NCBI GenBank assembly: GCA_902565895.1
Contig: CACFGV010000006.1
Coordinates: forward strand, 19,419-83,418
Reading direction: 5' to 3'
Source: K189A clade bacterium
Lineage (GTDB): Bacteria; Pseudomonadota; Gammaproteobacteria; Pseudomonadales; Azotimanducaceae
DNA length: 64,000 nucleotides
The notes under the pieces: generated by a model
Database searches by the model: none
What the model was told of the DNA's origin: nothing
The model's input: the letters and a program-made list of their open reading frames with translations, nothing else
Position numbers and translations under genes: made by a program
Shown here: positions 15,243-25,100 of the stretch, one piece after another
How positions within the stretch are numbered: the stretch's first letter is position 1
Layout: each line of letters begins with the position of its first letter

Positions 15243-16787
15243 ATGCTGAATAATCTAGGTTTGTTTCTAACCAAACGGGCGCACTTATCGCCTGATGTCG
15301 AGGCGTATGTCGAAAGCGACGGCAGTTATCGTCTGACCTACACCGAACTCAATGACCGCTGCAGCCAACTGGCTAATGCCTTCGTGGCGGCAGGGATCGA
15401 AAAAGGTGAACGGGTTGGCCTGTTACTTATGAACTCCAGTGAGTTCATGGAGTCGTATTATGCGCTGGCGAAGATTGGCGCTGTGGTGGTGCCGCTGAAC
15501 TGGCGCTTAGTGGCTGATGAGCTGGAGTTCATTCTGAAGGACAGTGGCACTAAGCGGCTGATCTTTGATAATGAATTTGTTGAAACCGTGGCGGACTTAC
15601 ACAGTCGGGGCGACAAAACGGACATCAAGCATTGGCTGCAAGTCGCGCAGCCCGACGAGATTGCCCACTTTGCTGAAGACTACCGCGCGTTCCGCGACGC
15701 CCAACCCACCACGGAACCTGCGATCAACGCGGCTGACGATGACATGCTGTACATCATGTACACCTCTGGTACCACTGGGCTGCCCAAGGGTGTCGTTCAC
15801 ACCCACCACACGTCGATTTGGGGCTTGCTGAGTATTGCAGCAACTGCAGAGTACCATCCCCCTGAACGTTACTTAGCGTGTTTGCCAATGTTCCATGTCG
15901 GCGCTTTAACGCCTTTAGCCGTGAACGTTTACAAAGGTGCAACGTCAATCGTCATGCGCAGCTTTGATCCGGTGGCGGCGTGGCAGATTGTCGAGCGGGA
16001 AAAAGTCACCAGCGCACTCTGTGTGCCAGCCATGCTCAACTTCATGCTACAGGTGCCGAATTTTAAGCAATACGACCGCTCAACTTTGCGCTGGATGATG
16101 ACTGGAGCAGCACCGGTGCCGCCTGCGCTTACCAAGACTTACAGCGACATGGGCATCGAACTGCTGCAAGTGTATGGGTTGACTGAAACCTGTGGTCCGG
16201 CCTGCTTGATGGACGCGAAGAACTCTTTGATCCTGCCAGAATCCACTGGTAAAGCGTTTTTTCACACTGAGGTGAAAATCGCTGACGCCTCTGGCGCGAC
16301 CTGTGCACCCGGCGTGGCGGGTGAAGTACTGGTCCGTGGTGAGCACATCATGACCGAATACTGGAATCGTCCAGAAGCCACAGCAGAAACCATTGTCGAT
16401 GGCTGGCTGCATACGGGTGACGTTGCGACCATGGACGAACAAGGCTTTGTGTTTATTCAGGATCGCATCAAAGACATGATCATTTCTGGCGGCGAGAACG
16501 TTTATCCGGCAGAAATCGAAGGTGTACTGGGCGCTCACCCGGGTATTTCCGAGGCAGCAGTCATTGGCCAGCAAAGCGAGCGCTGGGGCGAATCGCCCTT
16601 GGCGATTGTGGTTAAGACCGACGACGCGCTGTCAGAAAATGACGTGCTGGAATACTGCAATGGCAAATTAGCGCGTTTTAAGCAGCCTCAATCGGTTGTC
16701 TTTGTGGAGCAGATTCCGCGCAATCCTAGCGGCAAGATACTCAAGCGCGTTTTGCGTGAGCAATTTCCTGACGCGGCGCCGACCTAA
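15243..16787 (+). CDS. AMP-dependent acyl-CoA synthetase/ligase
   Basis: The start is set at ATG 15243, giving 514 residues (MLNNLGLFLTKRAHL). The frame is open to 15162 but that extension is not conserved in character. It has the ATP loop MYTSGTTGLPKGVVHTHH, the adenylate motif MTGAAPVPPAL then VYGLTE, the hinge GWLHTGDVATMDEQGF then IKDMIISGGENVYPAEIE, and the C-terminal catalytic Lys in NPSGKILKR. It forms acyl-CoA from a carboxylic acid, ATP and CoA. Neighbouring APH kinases, dehydrogenases and a crotonase suggest it activates a fatty or side-chain acid for beta-oxidation. Confidence 0.9.
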   Translation: MLNNLGLFLTKRAHLSPDVEAYVESDGSYRLTYTELNDRCSQLANAFVAAGIEKGERVGLLLMNSSEFMESYYALAKIGAVVVPLNWRLVADELEFILKDSGTKRLIFDNEFVETVADLHSRGDKTDIKHWLQVAQPDEIAHFAEDYRAFRDAQPTTEPAINAADDDMLYIMYTSGTTGLPKGVVHTHHTSIWGLLSIAATAEYHPPERYLACLPMFHVGALTPLAVNVYKGATSIVMRSFDPVAAWQIVEREKVTSALCVPAMLNFMLQVPNFKQYDRSTLRWMMTGAAPVPPALTKTYSDMGIELLQVYGLTETCGPACLMDAKNSLILPESTGKAFFHTEVKIADASGATCAPGVAGEVLVRGEHIMTEYWNRPEATAETIVDGWLHTGDVATMDEQGFVFIQDRIKDMIISGGENVYPAEIEGVLGAHPGISEAAVIGQQSERWGESPLAIVVKTDDALSENDVLEYCNGKLARFKQPQSVVFVEQIPRNPSGKILKRVLREQFPDAAPT

Positions 16788-16829
16788 ATACGAGTGGTCG
16801 TTTTTTGATCAGGCGTAATTGAGGCGGCG

Positions 16830-17825
16830 ATGGATCTAGAGGAACTCGAACAGCGACTATTGCCGTTTTGTCAGGCACGATATGAGGGCTCGGTAAACAT
16901 TACCGAGGTGGTCACCATGCCCGGTCATGCGGGTTTCGCATATGGCTTTAAGGTGGCCCACGAGCGAGGTGAGGACGCTTGGTTTATCCGCCTACCGCCG
17001 CCAAATGTGAACTGGGTGGGTACCGCAGATGTATTGCGTCAGGTAGCAGTGCTCAATGCGCTGGACGGTACAGATGTTCCACATTGCTCTGTGCGCTGGT
17101 CGGGTGATGACTTGGAATGGTTCGGTTGTCCTTATTTTGTCGTACCGTGGTTGCAAGGTGATGTAATGCGACTGGGGCCAGAGGATTGGGGCTCGAGCCT
17201 GAGCGATGGGCAACTGTTGGAGTTTGGCCGCCAGGCGATGTCTGCGTTAGCTAAGGTCCATCAGGTAGATATTGACCAAGTCAGTTATCTTGGAGAGCCC
17301 GTGCCCTTTGCGGATGACGTTGTGCGCTGGGATAAGTTCTACGAAAAAGCCGCCGAACCCCAGCGCCTGGCTGCGGTTCCCGAGGTGCGTCAGCGACTAT
17401 TGGACACCATACCCGCAGACGCCCCAGTGGGTATCTTCCATGGCGATTTTCAAACAGCCAATTTGTTCGCAACACCCGATGCGCAACTGGCGGCGGTCAT
17501 CGACTGGGAACTGACCGGCATCGGCGCGACGCTGAATGACTTGGGGTGGATCTGTACCTTCAGTGACCCGCTCGCTTGGGATCGTGAGCACCCGCGCCCG
17601 CATTTTCTAAATCCAGATACCCTCATCGACTTATATGCTGAGGCCTATGCGGGAAAGCTACCCAACATAAATTGGTATCGGGCGTTGGCGGCTTACAAGT
17701 TCGCGATCATCAGTGGCCTCAACCTCAGCCTGCATCGGCGGGGTAAGCGCGTTGACGAGACCTGGGAGACCACGGCAATGTCCATGCAACCCTTAATGGA
17801 GCGGGCGCTTGAGTTGTTGGCGTAA
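16830..17825 (+). CDS. Phosphotransferase family protein (APH-like kinase)
   Basis: A 331-residue second APH-fold kinase, 42 nt after the acyl-CoA ligase on the same strand and so probably co-transcribed with it. The catalytic loop HGDFQTANLF has Asp206 and the metal site VIDWE has Asp225. The N-terminal nucleotide loop is divergent (MPGHAGFAYGF). It differs clearly from the homologue at 12791, so the two are unlikely to be a recent duplication. The likely substrate is a hydroxyacyl-CoA or similar alcohol rather than an antibiotic, judged from the neighbours only. Confidence 0.83.
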   Translation: MDLEELEQRLLPFCQARYEGSVNITEVVTMPGHAGFAYGFKVAHERGEDAWFIRLPPPNVNWVGTADVLRQVAVLNALDGTDVPHCSVRWSGDDLEWFGCPYFVVPWLQGDVMRLGPEDWGSSLSDGQLLEFGRQAMSALAKVHQVDIDQVSYLGEPVPFADDVVRWDKFYEKAAEPQRLAAVPEVRQRLLDTIPADAPVGIFHGDFQTANLFATPDAQLAAVIDWELTGIGATLNDLGWICTFSDPLAWDREHPRPHFLNPDTLIDLYAEAYAGKLPNINWYRALAAYKFAIISGLNLSLHRRGKRVDETWETTAMSMQPLMERALELLA

Positions 17826-18713
17826 TCAAGCGTCAGGGCAAGGCCCGACCTCAATCTGAATGGTGGAGTGATCTATTCGATAGGTCTCGCGCATTACGGC
17901 TTTTATGTACTCAACTACGGTTTGCACCCAGGTACCTTCCTTCACCAGCGCATGCAAAGTCAGCAGCGGTTTTTCTGCGGTTAAACCCCAGGCATGAACA
18001 TGGTGAATTTGCACCACACCGTCGACCTTGTCGGTGAGTCCTCGTTTAATGGCCTGTATATCAATCCCCTTTGGCACACCCTCTAACAGAATATGAGTGG
18101 TCTCTTTCAAAACCCGATAAACGCCACGGCCTAGGATAGCCACAATCAAAAGAGTCAGTACTGGGTCTGCGTACAGCCAGCCGAACAGATACACCGCCAG
18201 CGCGGCAATGATCGCTGCCGCAGAACCCAGCAGGTCGCCTAGAACATGCAGTGCAGCGCTGCGCATGTTGGTATTGCTACTGCCGCTGTGGAGCTAACGA
18301 AAAGCAATAAGGTTCACGACAAAACCTAAAGTGGCCACGGCCAGGGCGGGCAGTGGAATCATCGGTTCAGGTGTGAGTAATCGGCTGCTGGCCTCAATAG
18401 CGATCCACACAACCAGCGCGGCCATAGTCAGACCGTTCACAAAGGCGGCCAACACCTGGAAGCGGTGATAGCCATAAGACAAGCGTTCATCCTCATTGCG
18501 CCTCGACAGATGGGCGGCCCACCAAGCCAGTCCCAAGGCCACCTAGTCCAGTAACATATGGCCTGCATCGGCAATCAGCACCAGGGCGTTGGTCCACAGT
18601 CCGGCAATCAATTCCACCACCAGAAACACAGTGGTCAGCACAAAGGCTCGACGCAGCATCACCACATCGGCGTTGCCATGATGGTGATCGTGATTGTGTG
18701 AGTGGTCAGACAT
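17826..18713 (-). pseudogene. Cation diffusion facilitator (CzcD/ZitB-like) interrupted by two in-frame TAG codons
   Basis: From ATG 18711-18713 the minus frame reads as a complete CDF Zn/Cd/Co exporter of 295 codons ending in TGA, except that codon 57 (18543-18545) and codon 140 (18294-18296) are TAG. There is no frameshift. The His-rich N-terminus, the first metal site H52xxxD56, the second H156xxxD160 and the cytoplasmic domain to GPCPDA are all intact. In relatives these two positions are usually Ser/Ala and Leu, one base from TAG. It is either a young pseudogene, a pair of sequencing errors, or a gene needing amber suppression. Downstream Met codons could give only fragments. Confidence 0.8.
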
Positions 18714-18776
18714 TTACAAAAGGCCGCAGTGATTTAGTGGCACAGGGTAATGCTTGGTGCAGACTCCAAGGTCAAG

Positions 18777-19652
18777 TCAGAATTGTTCCCCCGCAGCGGA
18801 GCGCTCCAGCATGGCCACCAAATCCATAGTGGCAACATCCTGGCGCGCGAGGATTTGCTCGGTGCGGGAGCGCACAAAGTCGTCCCAGGCAGGGTGGGGC
18901 AGCATATAAAACCGCTTGGCCATCATTGCCTGAAACACGTATTCGGCAATTTCTGCTGGACTTTTACCGTTGGCTAACATCGCTTTAGCGGCTGCAAGTT
19001 GTGGATCGTCGGAGTCGATCTGGCTCGTTTCTGCACCTGGTCGATTGCGTTCAGCAGCAAAAATTTGCGTATCAACAAACCCCGGACACAGCACTCCCGC
19101 CCGCAGCTTTGCACCTCGTTGTTCGAGTTCTACTTGCACGCCCTCGGTGAGCGCCAGCACGCCGTGTTTGCTGACGCCATAAGAACCACCCATAGGCATG
19201 ACCGCGGCAAGGGACGCTGTGTTCACTATGTAACTTTCTTCTCCATGGGCGAGCATGTGGGGGATAAAGGTTTGCACGCCGTACAGCACGCCATAAAAAT
19301 TGACCCCCATCACCCATTGCCAATCAGCGTCTGGTGCTTCCCAAACAGGTATGCCTGCGCTGTTGCCAGCTGCAACGCCAGCGTTATTAAAGACCAGGTG
19401 CACATTGCCGAAGGCCTCAGTCGCTTCGTCCAATAGATTCTGCACAGAGGTTTTGACCATGGTGTCAGTAACTACTCCAACCACACGGGCTTGACGTTGT
19501 TCGACTTGCACAATCGCCTGATCTAAAGCGTCTTTTTGAATGTCGCCCAGCACCACATTCATACCCAACTGTGCGCAATGTTCAGCCAGCCCCAATCCAA
19601 TACCGCTGGCGCCGCCGGTGATGACCGCTGTTTTTCCGTTGAAGTCTTGCAT
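18777..19652 (-). CDS. Short-chain dehydrogenase/reductase (SDR)
   Basis: A 291-residue classical SDR. It has the cofactor motif TGGASGIGLGLAEH, with an acidic residue after the second strand (VLGDIQ) favouring NAD(H), then VFNNAGVAA, and the catalytic Ser-Tyr-Lys in NTASLAAV and SYGVSKHG. The C-terminal 60 residues (MLPHPAWDDFVRSRTEQIL) resemble SDRs found beside fatty-acid and steroid catabolic genes. It oxidises or reduces an alcohol/ketone of unknown structure. It diverges from the crotonase gene at 19778. Confidence 0.87.
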   Translation of the reverse strand: MQDFNGKTAVITGGASGIGLGLAEHCAQLGMNVVLGDIQKDALDQAIVQVEQRQARVVGVVTDTMVKTSVQNLLDEATEAFGNVHLVFNNAGVAAGNSAGIPVWEAPDADWQWVMGVNFYGVLYGVQTFIPHMLAHGEESYIVNTASLAAVMPMGGSYGVSKHGVLALTEGVQVELEQRGAKLRAGVLCPGFVDTQIFAAERNRPGAETSQIDSDDPQLAAAKAMLANGKSPAEIAEYVFQAMMAKRFYMLPHPAWDDFVRSRTEQILARQDVATMDLVAMLERSAAGEQF

Positions 19653-19777
19653 AGGAATATCCGCTTTTTTTTGCCAGTGTATGGCACATGCCTACCGGAC
19701 AGCCAGACTGTTTGTCACAGCATGACTGACACTGCCGCTTTGAGTTAATCTGTTGCAATCAGCAAAAGGGGGAATTT

Positions 19778-20560
19778 ATGCAACGTATGCAACTAGAGTT
19801 CGCAGACCGCGTGGCGGTCTTAAAGTTCGATCATCCAGAAGTCATGAATGCAGTAGGTGGGCAAATGCTTCGTGATTTTGGTGCCGCGATTGAAGAAATT
19901 AAGTCTAAGGGAACAGACGTTCGCTGTTTGTTGTTAAGTGGTAATGGTCGGGCATTCTGTGCTGGCGCTAACTTACAGGATGATGACGACAAGAAAGCTT
20001 CGGGCGGTGCTGGCAGTTCGTTACGCCATGGCTACCATCCCCTGATGTTCGAGCTACGCGGTTTGGAAATGCCCATGGTGACGGCGGTTAACGGAGCCGC
20101 TGCTGGTGTGGGTATGAGTTTCGCCATGATGGGCGACATCGTGTGTGCGTCTAAAGACGCGTATTTTTTACAGGCCTTTGCGCGCATCGGTCTGATACCG
20201 GATGGTGGCGCAACTTACCTGTTACCTCGGCTAGTGGGTTGGGGACGCGCTATGGAGTTGTCGCTGTTGGCAGAGCGCTTGCCGGCACAGACCGCCCACG
20301 AATGGGGATTAGTGAATCGGGTGTTTGACGACACCGACAACCTCGCAGCTGGAGCCATGGAAGTGGCCCAACGTTTGGCGAACGGTCCGCGCTCTTTAAG
20401 CCTGATCCGCAAAGCGTACTGGCAAAGCTGGGGTAACAGCTACGAACAGCAACTGGAACTAGAAGCTCAATTACAGAACGAAGCCGGACGTAGCAAAGAC
20501 TTCCGCGAGGGCGTGAGCGCGTTCTTGCAAAAGCGTGATGCCAAATTCGCTGGGGAATAA
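19778..20560 (+). CDS. Enoyl-CoA hydratase/isomerase, PaaG-like
   Basis: A 260-residue crotonase preceded by AAGGGGG. The CoA-binding loop GNGRAFCAGANLQDD and the oxyanion segment NGAAAGVGMSFAMMGDI are clear. At the usual hydratase Glu position the sequence reads FLQAFARIGLIPDGGATYLLP, with Phe instead of Glu and an Asp in the IPDGG turn, as in PaaG-type isomerases that use that Asp as base. Double-bond isomerisation is therefore more likely than hydration. The C-terminus KRDAKFAGE is the normal family ending, and it is echoed just beyond the stop codon. Confidence 0.87.
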   Translation: MQRMQLEFADRVAVLKFDHPEVMNAVGGQMLRDFGAAIEEIKSKGTDVRCLLLSGNGRAFCAGANLQDDDDKKASGGAGSSLRHGYHPLMFELRGLEMPMVTAVNGAAAGVGMSFAMMGDIVCASKDAYFLQAFARIGLIPDGGATYLLPRLVGWGRAMELSLLAERLPAQTAHEWGLVNRVFDDTDNLAAGAMEVAQRLANGPRSLSLIRKAYWQSWGNSYEQQLELEAQLQNEAGRSKDFREGVSAFLQKRDAKFAGE

Positions 20561-20591
20561 AGAGCGTGATGCTCAGTTCCCTGGCGAACAG
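20532..20591 (+). repeat. Duplicated 3' end of the crotonase gene
   Basis: The last 29 nt of the crotonase gene (20532-20560) recur at 20563-20591 with 22 of 29 matches and a 31-nt period. The second copy is out of frame with the gene but in its own frame reads ERDAQFPGEQRG, a normal crotonase ending. It looks like the remnant of another crotonase terminus or a diverged tandem duplication. Confidence 0.6.
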
Positions 20592-20670
20592 AGAGGTCTA
20601 CTTGTTATTTTCAAAGTCGCACAAAAGGGATGCCCGTCGGTTGACGTTTATGGCGGTGATGGCCTAACCC

Positions 20671-20710
20671 TTCGGCCAGGCTCAGTGTCTGTTCGAACAG
20701 GCGCTGAGCC
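20671..20710. repeat. REP-like palindromic element
   Basis: GGCTCAG (20679-20685) pairs with CTGAGCC (20704-20710), enclosing a perfect palindrome CTGTTCGAACAG (20689-20700). The TTCGGCCAGGCTCAG core resembles scattered REP-type repeats of gammaproteobacteria. There is no U-tract, so it is not a standard terminator. Only one copy was noticed in the window. Confidence 0.4.
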
Positions 20711-20732
20711 CAGCTTGTAGCAAATATAACGG

Positions 20733-21173
20733 CTATTGGACCTTAAGTTGGGCTAATAAATCCCTGCGCACTGCCGCGGCGTCGCTCATAGTCTGCTTCC
20801 GGTAATCGTTGACCTCGGCCGCGGTATAGGGCTCAAACGGCTGAGGCAACTGCGGTTGGCTCATTGTCAGTAACACCCAATTCAATACTTCAGCCAGTTG
20901 GTGATTGCTCAGGGGTGAATTGGCGGAACCTGGCACCTGCACTAAATAAGCTCTGCCGCCATCAACAGTCAGAAATTTGCCAACGAAATCGGCCATGGTT
21001 GGAATGTCGTTAAGCCCACGTCCATCGACCGCGTGGCAGCCTTGGCAATTCAGCATGTAATTTAGTCCCGCTTGCTTGGGGTCGACGCCTGCCGCAGACA
21101 GGGCGTCGATGGGTTCGTTCGCCTGACCAACGCCGCCGACAAGCAACAGTAAAAGCACCCAGCGCGGGCTCAC
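20733..21173 (-). CDS. Periplasmic c-type cytochrome
   Basis: A 146-residue protein starting at a GTG that overlaps the stop of the upstream deacetylase-like gene by 4 nt. Residues 1-18 are a signal peptide (VLLLLLVGGVGQA). A single haem-binding CQGCH is followed by AVDGRGLNDIPTM. There is no obvious second haem site. It is probably a soluble or membrane-anchored electron carrier. Coupling to a deacetylase-family hydrolase is unusual, so its redox partner cannot be guessed from the neighbours. Confidence 0.82.
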   Translation of the reverse strand: MSPRWVLLLLLVGGVGQANEPIDALSAAGVDPKQAGLNYMLNCQGCHAVDGRGLNDIPTMADFVGKFLTVDGGRAYLVQVPGSANSPLSNHQLAEVLNWVLLTMSQPQLPQPFEPYTAAEVNDYRKQTMSDAAAVRRDLLAQLKVQ

Positions 21174-22081
21174 ATCATTGCCTGCAAGTGAGCGCTGGCG
21201 GACTTTGCCAGTGCATCCAGGTCGTAACCACCCTCTAAGGTAGACACGATGCGCCCCTGGCTGTGCTGATTCGCCACATCAACAATCTGCTGCGTAATCC
21301 AGCTGAAATCAGCTTCTGTGAGATTAAGAGCCGCCAAAGGATCGGCCTGGTGCGCATCAAAGCCTGCAGACACCAAGACCAAATCCGGCTGGTGTCGTTG
21401 CAGTGCAGGCTGCCAACTGCTGCTGATGGCTCGGCGAAAGACATCGCCATTGCTGCCAGCTTGCAGGGGTGTGTTGACGATGTTGGGTTGGTCGAGATCG
21501 TCCAAGCGATTCGGATAGTAGGGGTGCTGAAAACTCGAGCACACCATAATTTCAGGGTGGTGCTGGCAGATGTCGACACTGCCATTGCCGTGGTGAACAT
21601 CGAAATCAACAATGGCTACCCGCTCGATTCCAGGTTGCTGCAACGCGTGTAATGCGCCAATGGCAACACTGTTGAGCAAACAAAAGCCCATGGCCGATCC
21701 GGTTTCCGCGTGATGCCCAGGCGGCCTTACCGCACAAAAGACGCGATTTTCTGTAGTGGTTAGTACATCGTCCACGGCGTTGCAAACAGCCCCTGCTGCA
21801 AGCCGCGCTGCGTTCATGCTGGCCTTGCTCATCCAGGTATCGGGATCCAGGGGCACCACTCCCTCGCTTGGCGCGCTGCTCCGTAAAAACTGCAAGTGCT
21901 CAAGGCTGTGGGCGGCGAGAATTTGGGCGTCGCTAACGTCGTTGGGCTGACGTAGCGGGCTGTCGCTCAAAATGCCCTCGCGTTGCAGATGCGCTAACAA
22001 ATGACTCAGACGTTCGGGTCGTTCGGCGTGGCCCTCGGCCACTTCATGGTTTAAGAATTCGGGATGGGTGTAGATGTGCAT
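21170..22081 (-). CDS. Histone deacetylase-family (class II-like) amidohydrolase
   Basis: The start is taken at ATG 22079-22081, giving 303 residues (MHIYTHPEFLNHEVAEGHAE). The frame is open 12 codons further. The zinc-hydrolase signatures are present: EGHAERPERL, RPPGHHAE (catalytic His pair), DFDVHHGNGS (Asp and His zinc ligands), SAGFDAHQADPL (third ligand Asp) and a final STLEGGYD. Bacterial members deacetylate small acetylated amines such as acetylpolyamines or lysine side chains. Translation is coupled to the cytochrome that follows. Confidence 0.88.
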   Translation of the reverse strand: MHIYTHPEFLNHEVAEGHAERPERLSHLLAHLQREGILSDSPLRQPNDVSDAQILAAHSLEHLQFLRSSAPSEGVVPLDPDTWMSKASMNAARLAAGAVCNAVDDVLTTTENRVFCAVRPPGHHAETGSAMGFCLLNSVAIGALHALQQPGIERVAIVDFDVHHGNGSVDICQHHPEIMVCSSFQHPYYPNRLDDLDQPNIVNTPLQAGSNGDVFRRAISSSWQPALQRHQPDLVLVSAGFDAHQADPLAALNLTEADFSWITQQIVDVANQHSQGRIVSTLEGGYDLDALAKSASAHLQAMM

Positions 22082-22126
22082 GGATAAGAATATGCACCAA
22101 GCGTGGATGATTACCAATAACAGCGA

Positions 22127-25100
22127 TTAAATTGAAGTCAGGGTTACCTGCTTATGATCGTGGCTGAGCTGGCCAATGCTGCGCAGACCCTCCAAATAGG
22201 GATTGGCTAAAGCGGATTCGCCATTGATCGTGTTGATATTGATCGAACGCTGGTGGCCGTGCAGTAAGTGGGCTAACACCTGATTGATTTCCATCAGCTC
22301 TGGATGCTCTGGTGAGACAAAGTACTGCAATCGAGCGCCATAGTTCTCGACCACTAACGCCAGTTCGCCAGCGCAAAAAACCAGGTAGTTGCCGTCGGTA
22401 CGGCGCGGCAGTTCTGGCCATGCTAACCCCAGACCGCAGGGCGCTACTGGGTCGGTGGCGGCCAACCAAAACACCGACGCAGGTGGTAGATTAACGCCCA
22501 TGGCGTTGATTGCGCTTGGGGTGGCAAATTGCGGGGTCTCGGCGTCAGCGACAAAGTGACCCAAAGAGACCTCACCTGCCAGCTCCATAACGCGCAAAGC
22601 CATAAAGGCATCGCGCCAGCGCCAGTGACCTTGGGCGTTACTGTGCGAACTAACCGGCAAGCGTTCGCGATTTACCAGGTCGCGATTAATCCAACCATAA
22701 CGATCCAACAATAAGCGTACGCGTTCTTTATTGGCTTCCAATTGATCGAGCGGGTCGTCGATTGTGCTTTGCGTACTCAACCGCCAGTTCCCGCTCCAGC
22801 CGGGGGCCGCACGTAGTGCTGAGACGCGACGACGACTCATCCTGCTGCGAGCGTCAAAGGCTGCGAGGGAGAACTTACGCAATATCCCCTGGCGCAAAGG
22901 TTCCAAGCTGTCGCTACTTAACTGACCCTGCCACACGCCTTGCCACCACTGCTCGTTTAATTCGCTGGCGGTGAGTTCTCCATCGGTAAGCACCGCGCGA
23001 TCAGCAATTTGGCTATAGCTGTATCGCCCTTGGGGGTCGGTAAAATATTTCGCTACGGCGGCACTCTGGCTTGGGCCCAGTAACGCCAAGTCCTCTGCAT
23101 AGCCCACTGTAATGTATTGTTTTGCGGTGCCCTGCCAACGCAAGTCAAAGCGTTGTAGGGCATTCTCTAACACGCTCGGCGGGTGTCCGCGCGCGGGCAG
23201 CAGGTCGCGCAGCCAAGTGGCTATTGAGGCTGGGTAAGTGCGCAGCAGTTCTAGCGCGGTAAGGGCGGTTTCCTGCGAGCTGGGTCTTGTCAGTTCATGC
23301 AAATTCGACCAGAAACTAAGCAGTTGGTTGCGGGACAACGGTTCAATGGTTTGGCGTTGTGCTGCACGTTGAAAACGAATCAGAGTCTCTAAATTCTCTG
23401 CATCGCACCAATGTTCTTGAGTGCTGTCTTGCACCAGTGCGCCTTGCACAAAGGTTTCATCAGCGCTGAGCACGCCAGCGGGGAGCGTTGGTAGCACTTC
23501 GGTGACCGCTTCCTCGGTAAGCGGACCGTAGAAGGATAAAATCTCTCGACACAGTTCCAGCGCCGAGCGTTGTTCAATCAGTGCTGGCGCGTCTGTTGGT
23601 GCCGGTCCGGGTAAAAGGCCTGTGTTATGCAGGCCATGCACCAGTTCCCGGTGGGTAAGCCATTGGCGATGATCCACGGTAATGGTGATGGCGTCTTCAG
23701 ATAACTGTGGATCGCTGGGCAGCTCTGGGATGGGAATAAGCACCCGCTCTTTTAGCCATTCGCCCCATTCTTCTGGATTGCTGGGTTCGTACCCTGGCGC
23801 TCGGCGCTGTCGTTTTGCGACAAACTCGACGATGGTTTGCGGATTGATCTTAGGCCGCAGCGTCGGGTCAAAGACTGCTTGTTGAATCAGCTCTGCGCGT
23901 ATTGCGCTGGGCGTTTCGTCCTCTGGCGTGTCGTCAGCGTACATATAACGACTGACTTGATCGAAGATCACATTTTGCGCAAAGGGACTGGGTGTCTGGG
24001 TGGTCACCAGACTTGCTTGAATATCGCCGGTTTGACTGGCGTTGAGTTTGGCACCTAAAGCCGACAGATCGAATTCGTCATGTAAGCAGGTGCGCCAGGT
24101 TTCTAACATGATGGGAAAGTCGTCAAGCGACTTAATTTTGCTCATGAGTTTTTTTGCTTGCAGCCGGCTCATCCACAGTGGCAAGCGTTGGTTAAAGCGC
24201 TGCTTGTTGAGCAGCAATGCTCGACCAGCGCATTCGCGGAATCGTGCACCAAAAAAACCCGATGCTTCCAAACGCTCGCGCAATAGCGTTAATAAGTTGT
24301 CGCTGTTTACCCAGCCCAACAGTTGCTCGGCAAAGTCTTGTGCCAGGCCCTCGTTTAGACTTTTGCATTGAATAACCACCACATTGTTATCTGCATGCAG
24401 CTCAGGTTTGCAGCCGGTGTGTTGCTGCCAGGCCACATCAAGGGCTAAGGCCCAAGGCCGGTTGATGCGCCCACCCCAATGGGTATGGATCACTAACTGT
24501 TGAGGTTGGTCAGGTCCTTGGTAGCCTGCTGGGCCGGACAAAACGTGTTCAAACAATACGTTGGTTCGGTTCGGTAGGGCGCTGCGGGTGTGTTCTCGTT
24601 GACGTTTTAGGTAGTCCACCAGTTCAGCTGCCGCCGCTTCTTCGAACTGCTGTTTCTGCACCAGCTCCTGGGCCAGATCAGACTGACTGCCTAAGCGCTG
24701 CTCCGCGTGATACAGAAAGTCGCAAATCTGTGCAGAGAAATGCACCGAGCGATTAAACGTTTCGCTGCGCCAAAACGGCGGCAGGGTAGTGCCGCTGCTT
24801 GCCTCAGTCACCAACACATCATTATGGGTAATGCTGTGAATACGCCAATGCTGAGTGCCCAAGGTAAAACTGTCGCCGGTGGTGGCCTCCCAGACAAATT
24901 CCTCATCCAGTTCGCCCAGCTTGGCACCGCTGTCTTTGTGTTTTAGTTGAAAGTAGCCGCGATCTGGAATGCTGCCGCCGGAACTGTAAAGCGCCAGCAC
25001 GGCACCACGGTTGGCTTTAATACGCTGGGTCACTCGGTCTAGCACGATTCGCGGTTTCAATTCGCGTACCCGGCTGCCTGCATAGCGGCCGCTGAGCATA

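Noticed and set aside
15751..15780. Two TGTACA hexamers inside the acyl-CoA ligase gene
   Set aside because: They come from Leu-Tyr and Met-Tyr codons of the conserved LYIMYTSG motif and are not in a promoter context.
17826..18713. Genome-wide TAG recoding as the explanation for the CDF stops
   Set aside because: Other intact genes end in TAG at family-typical positions, for example the Nudix gene at 6174-6176.
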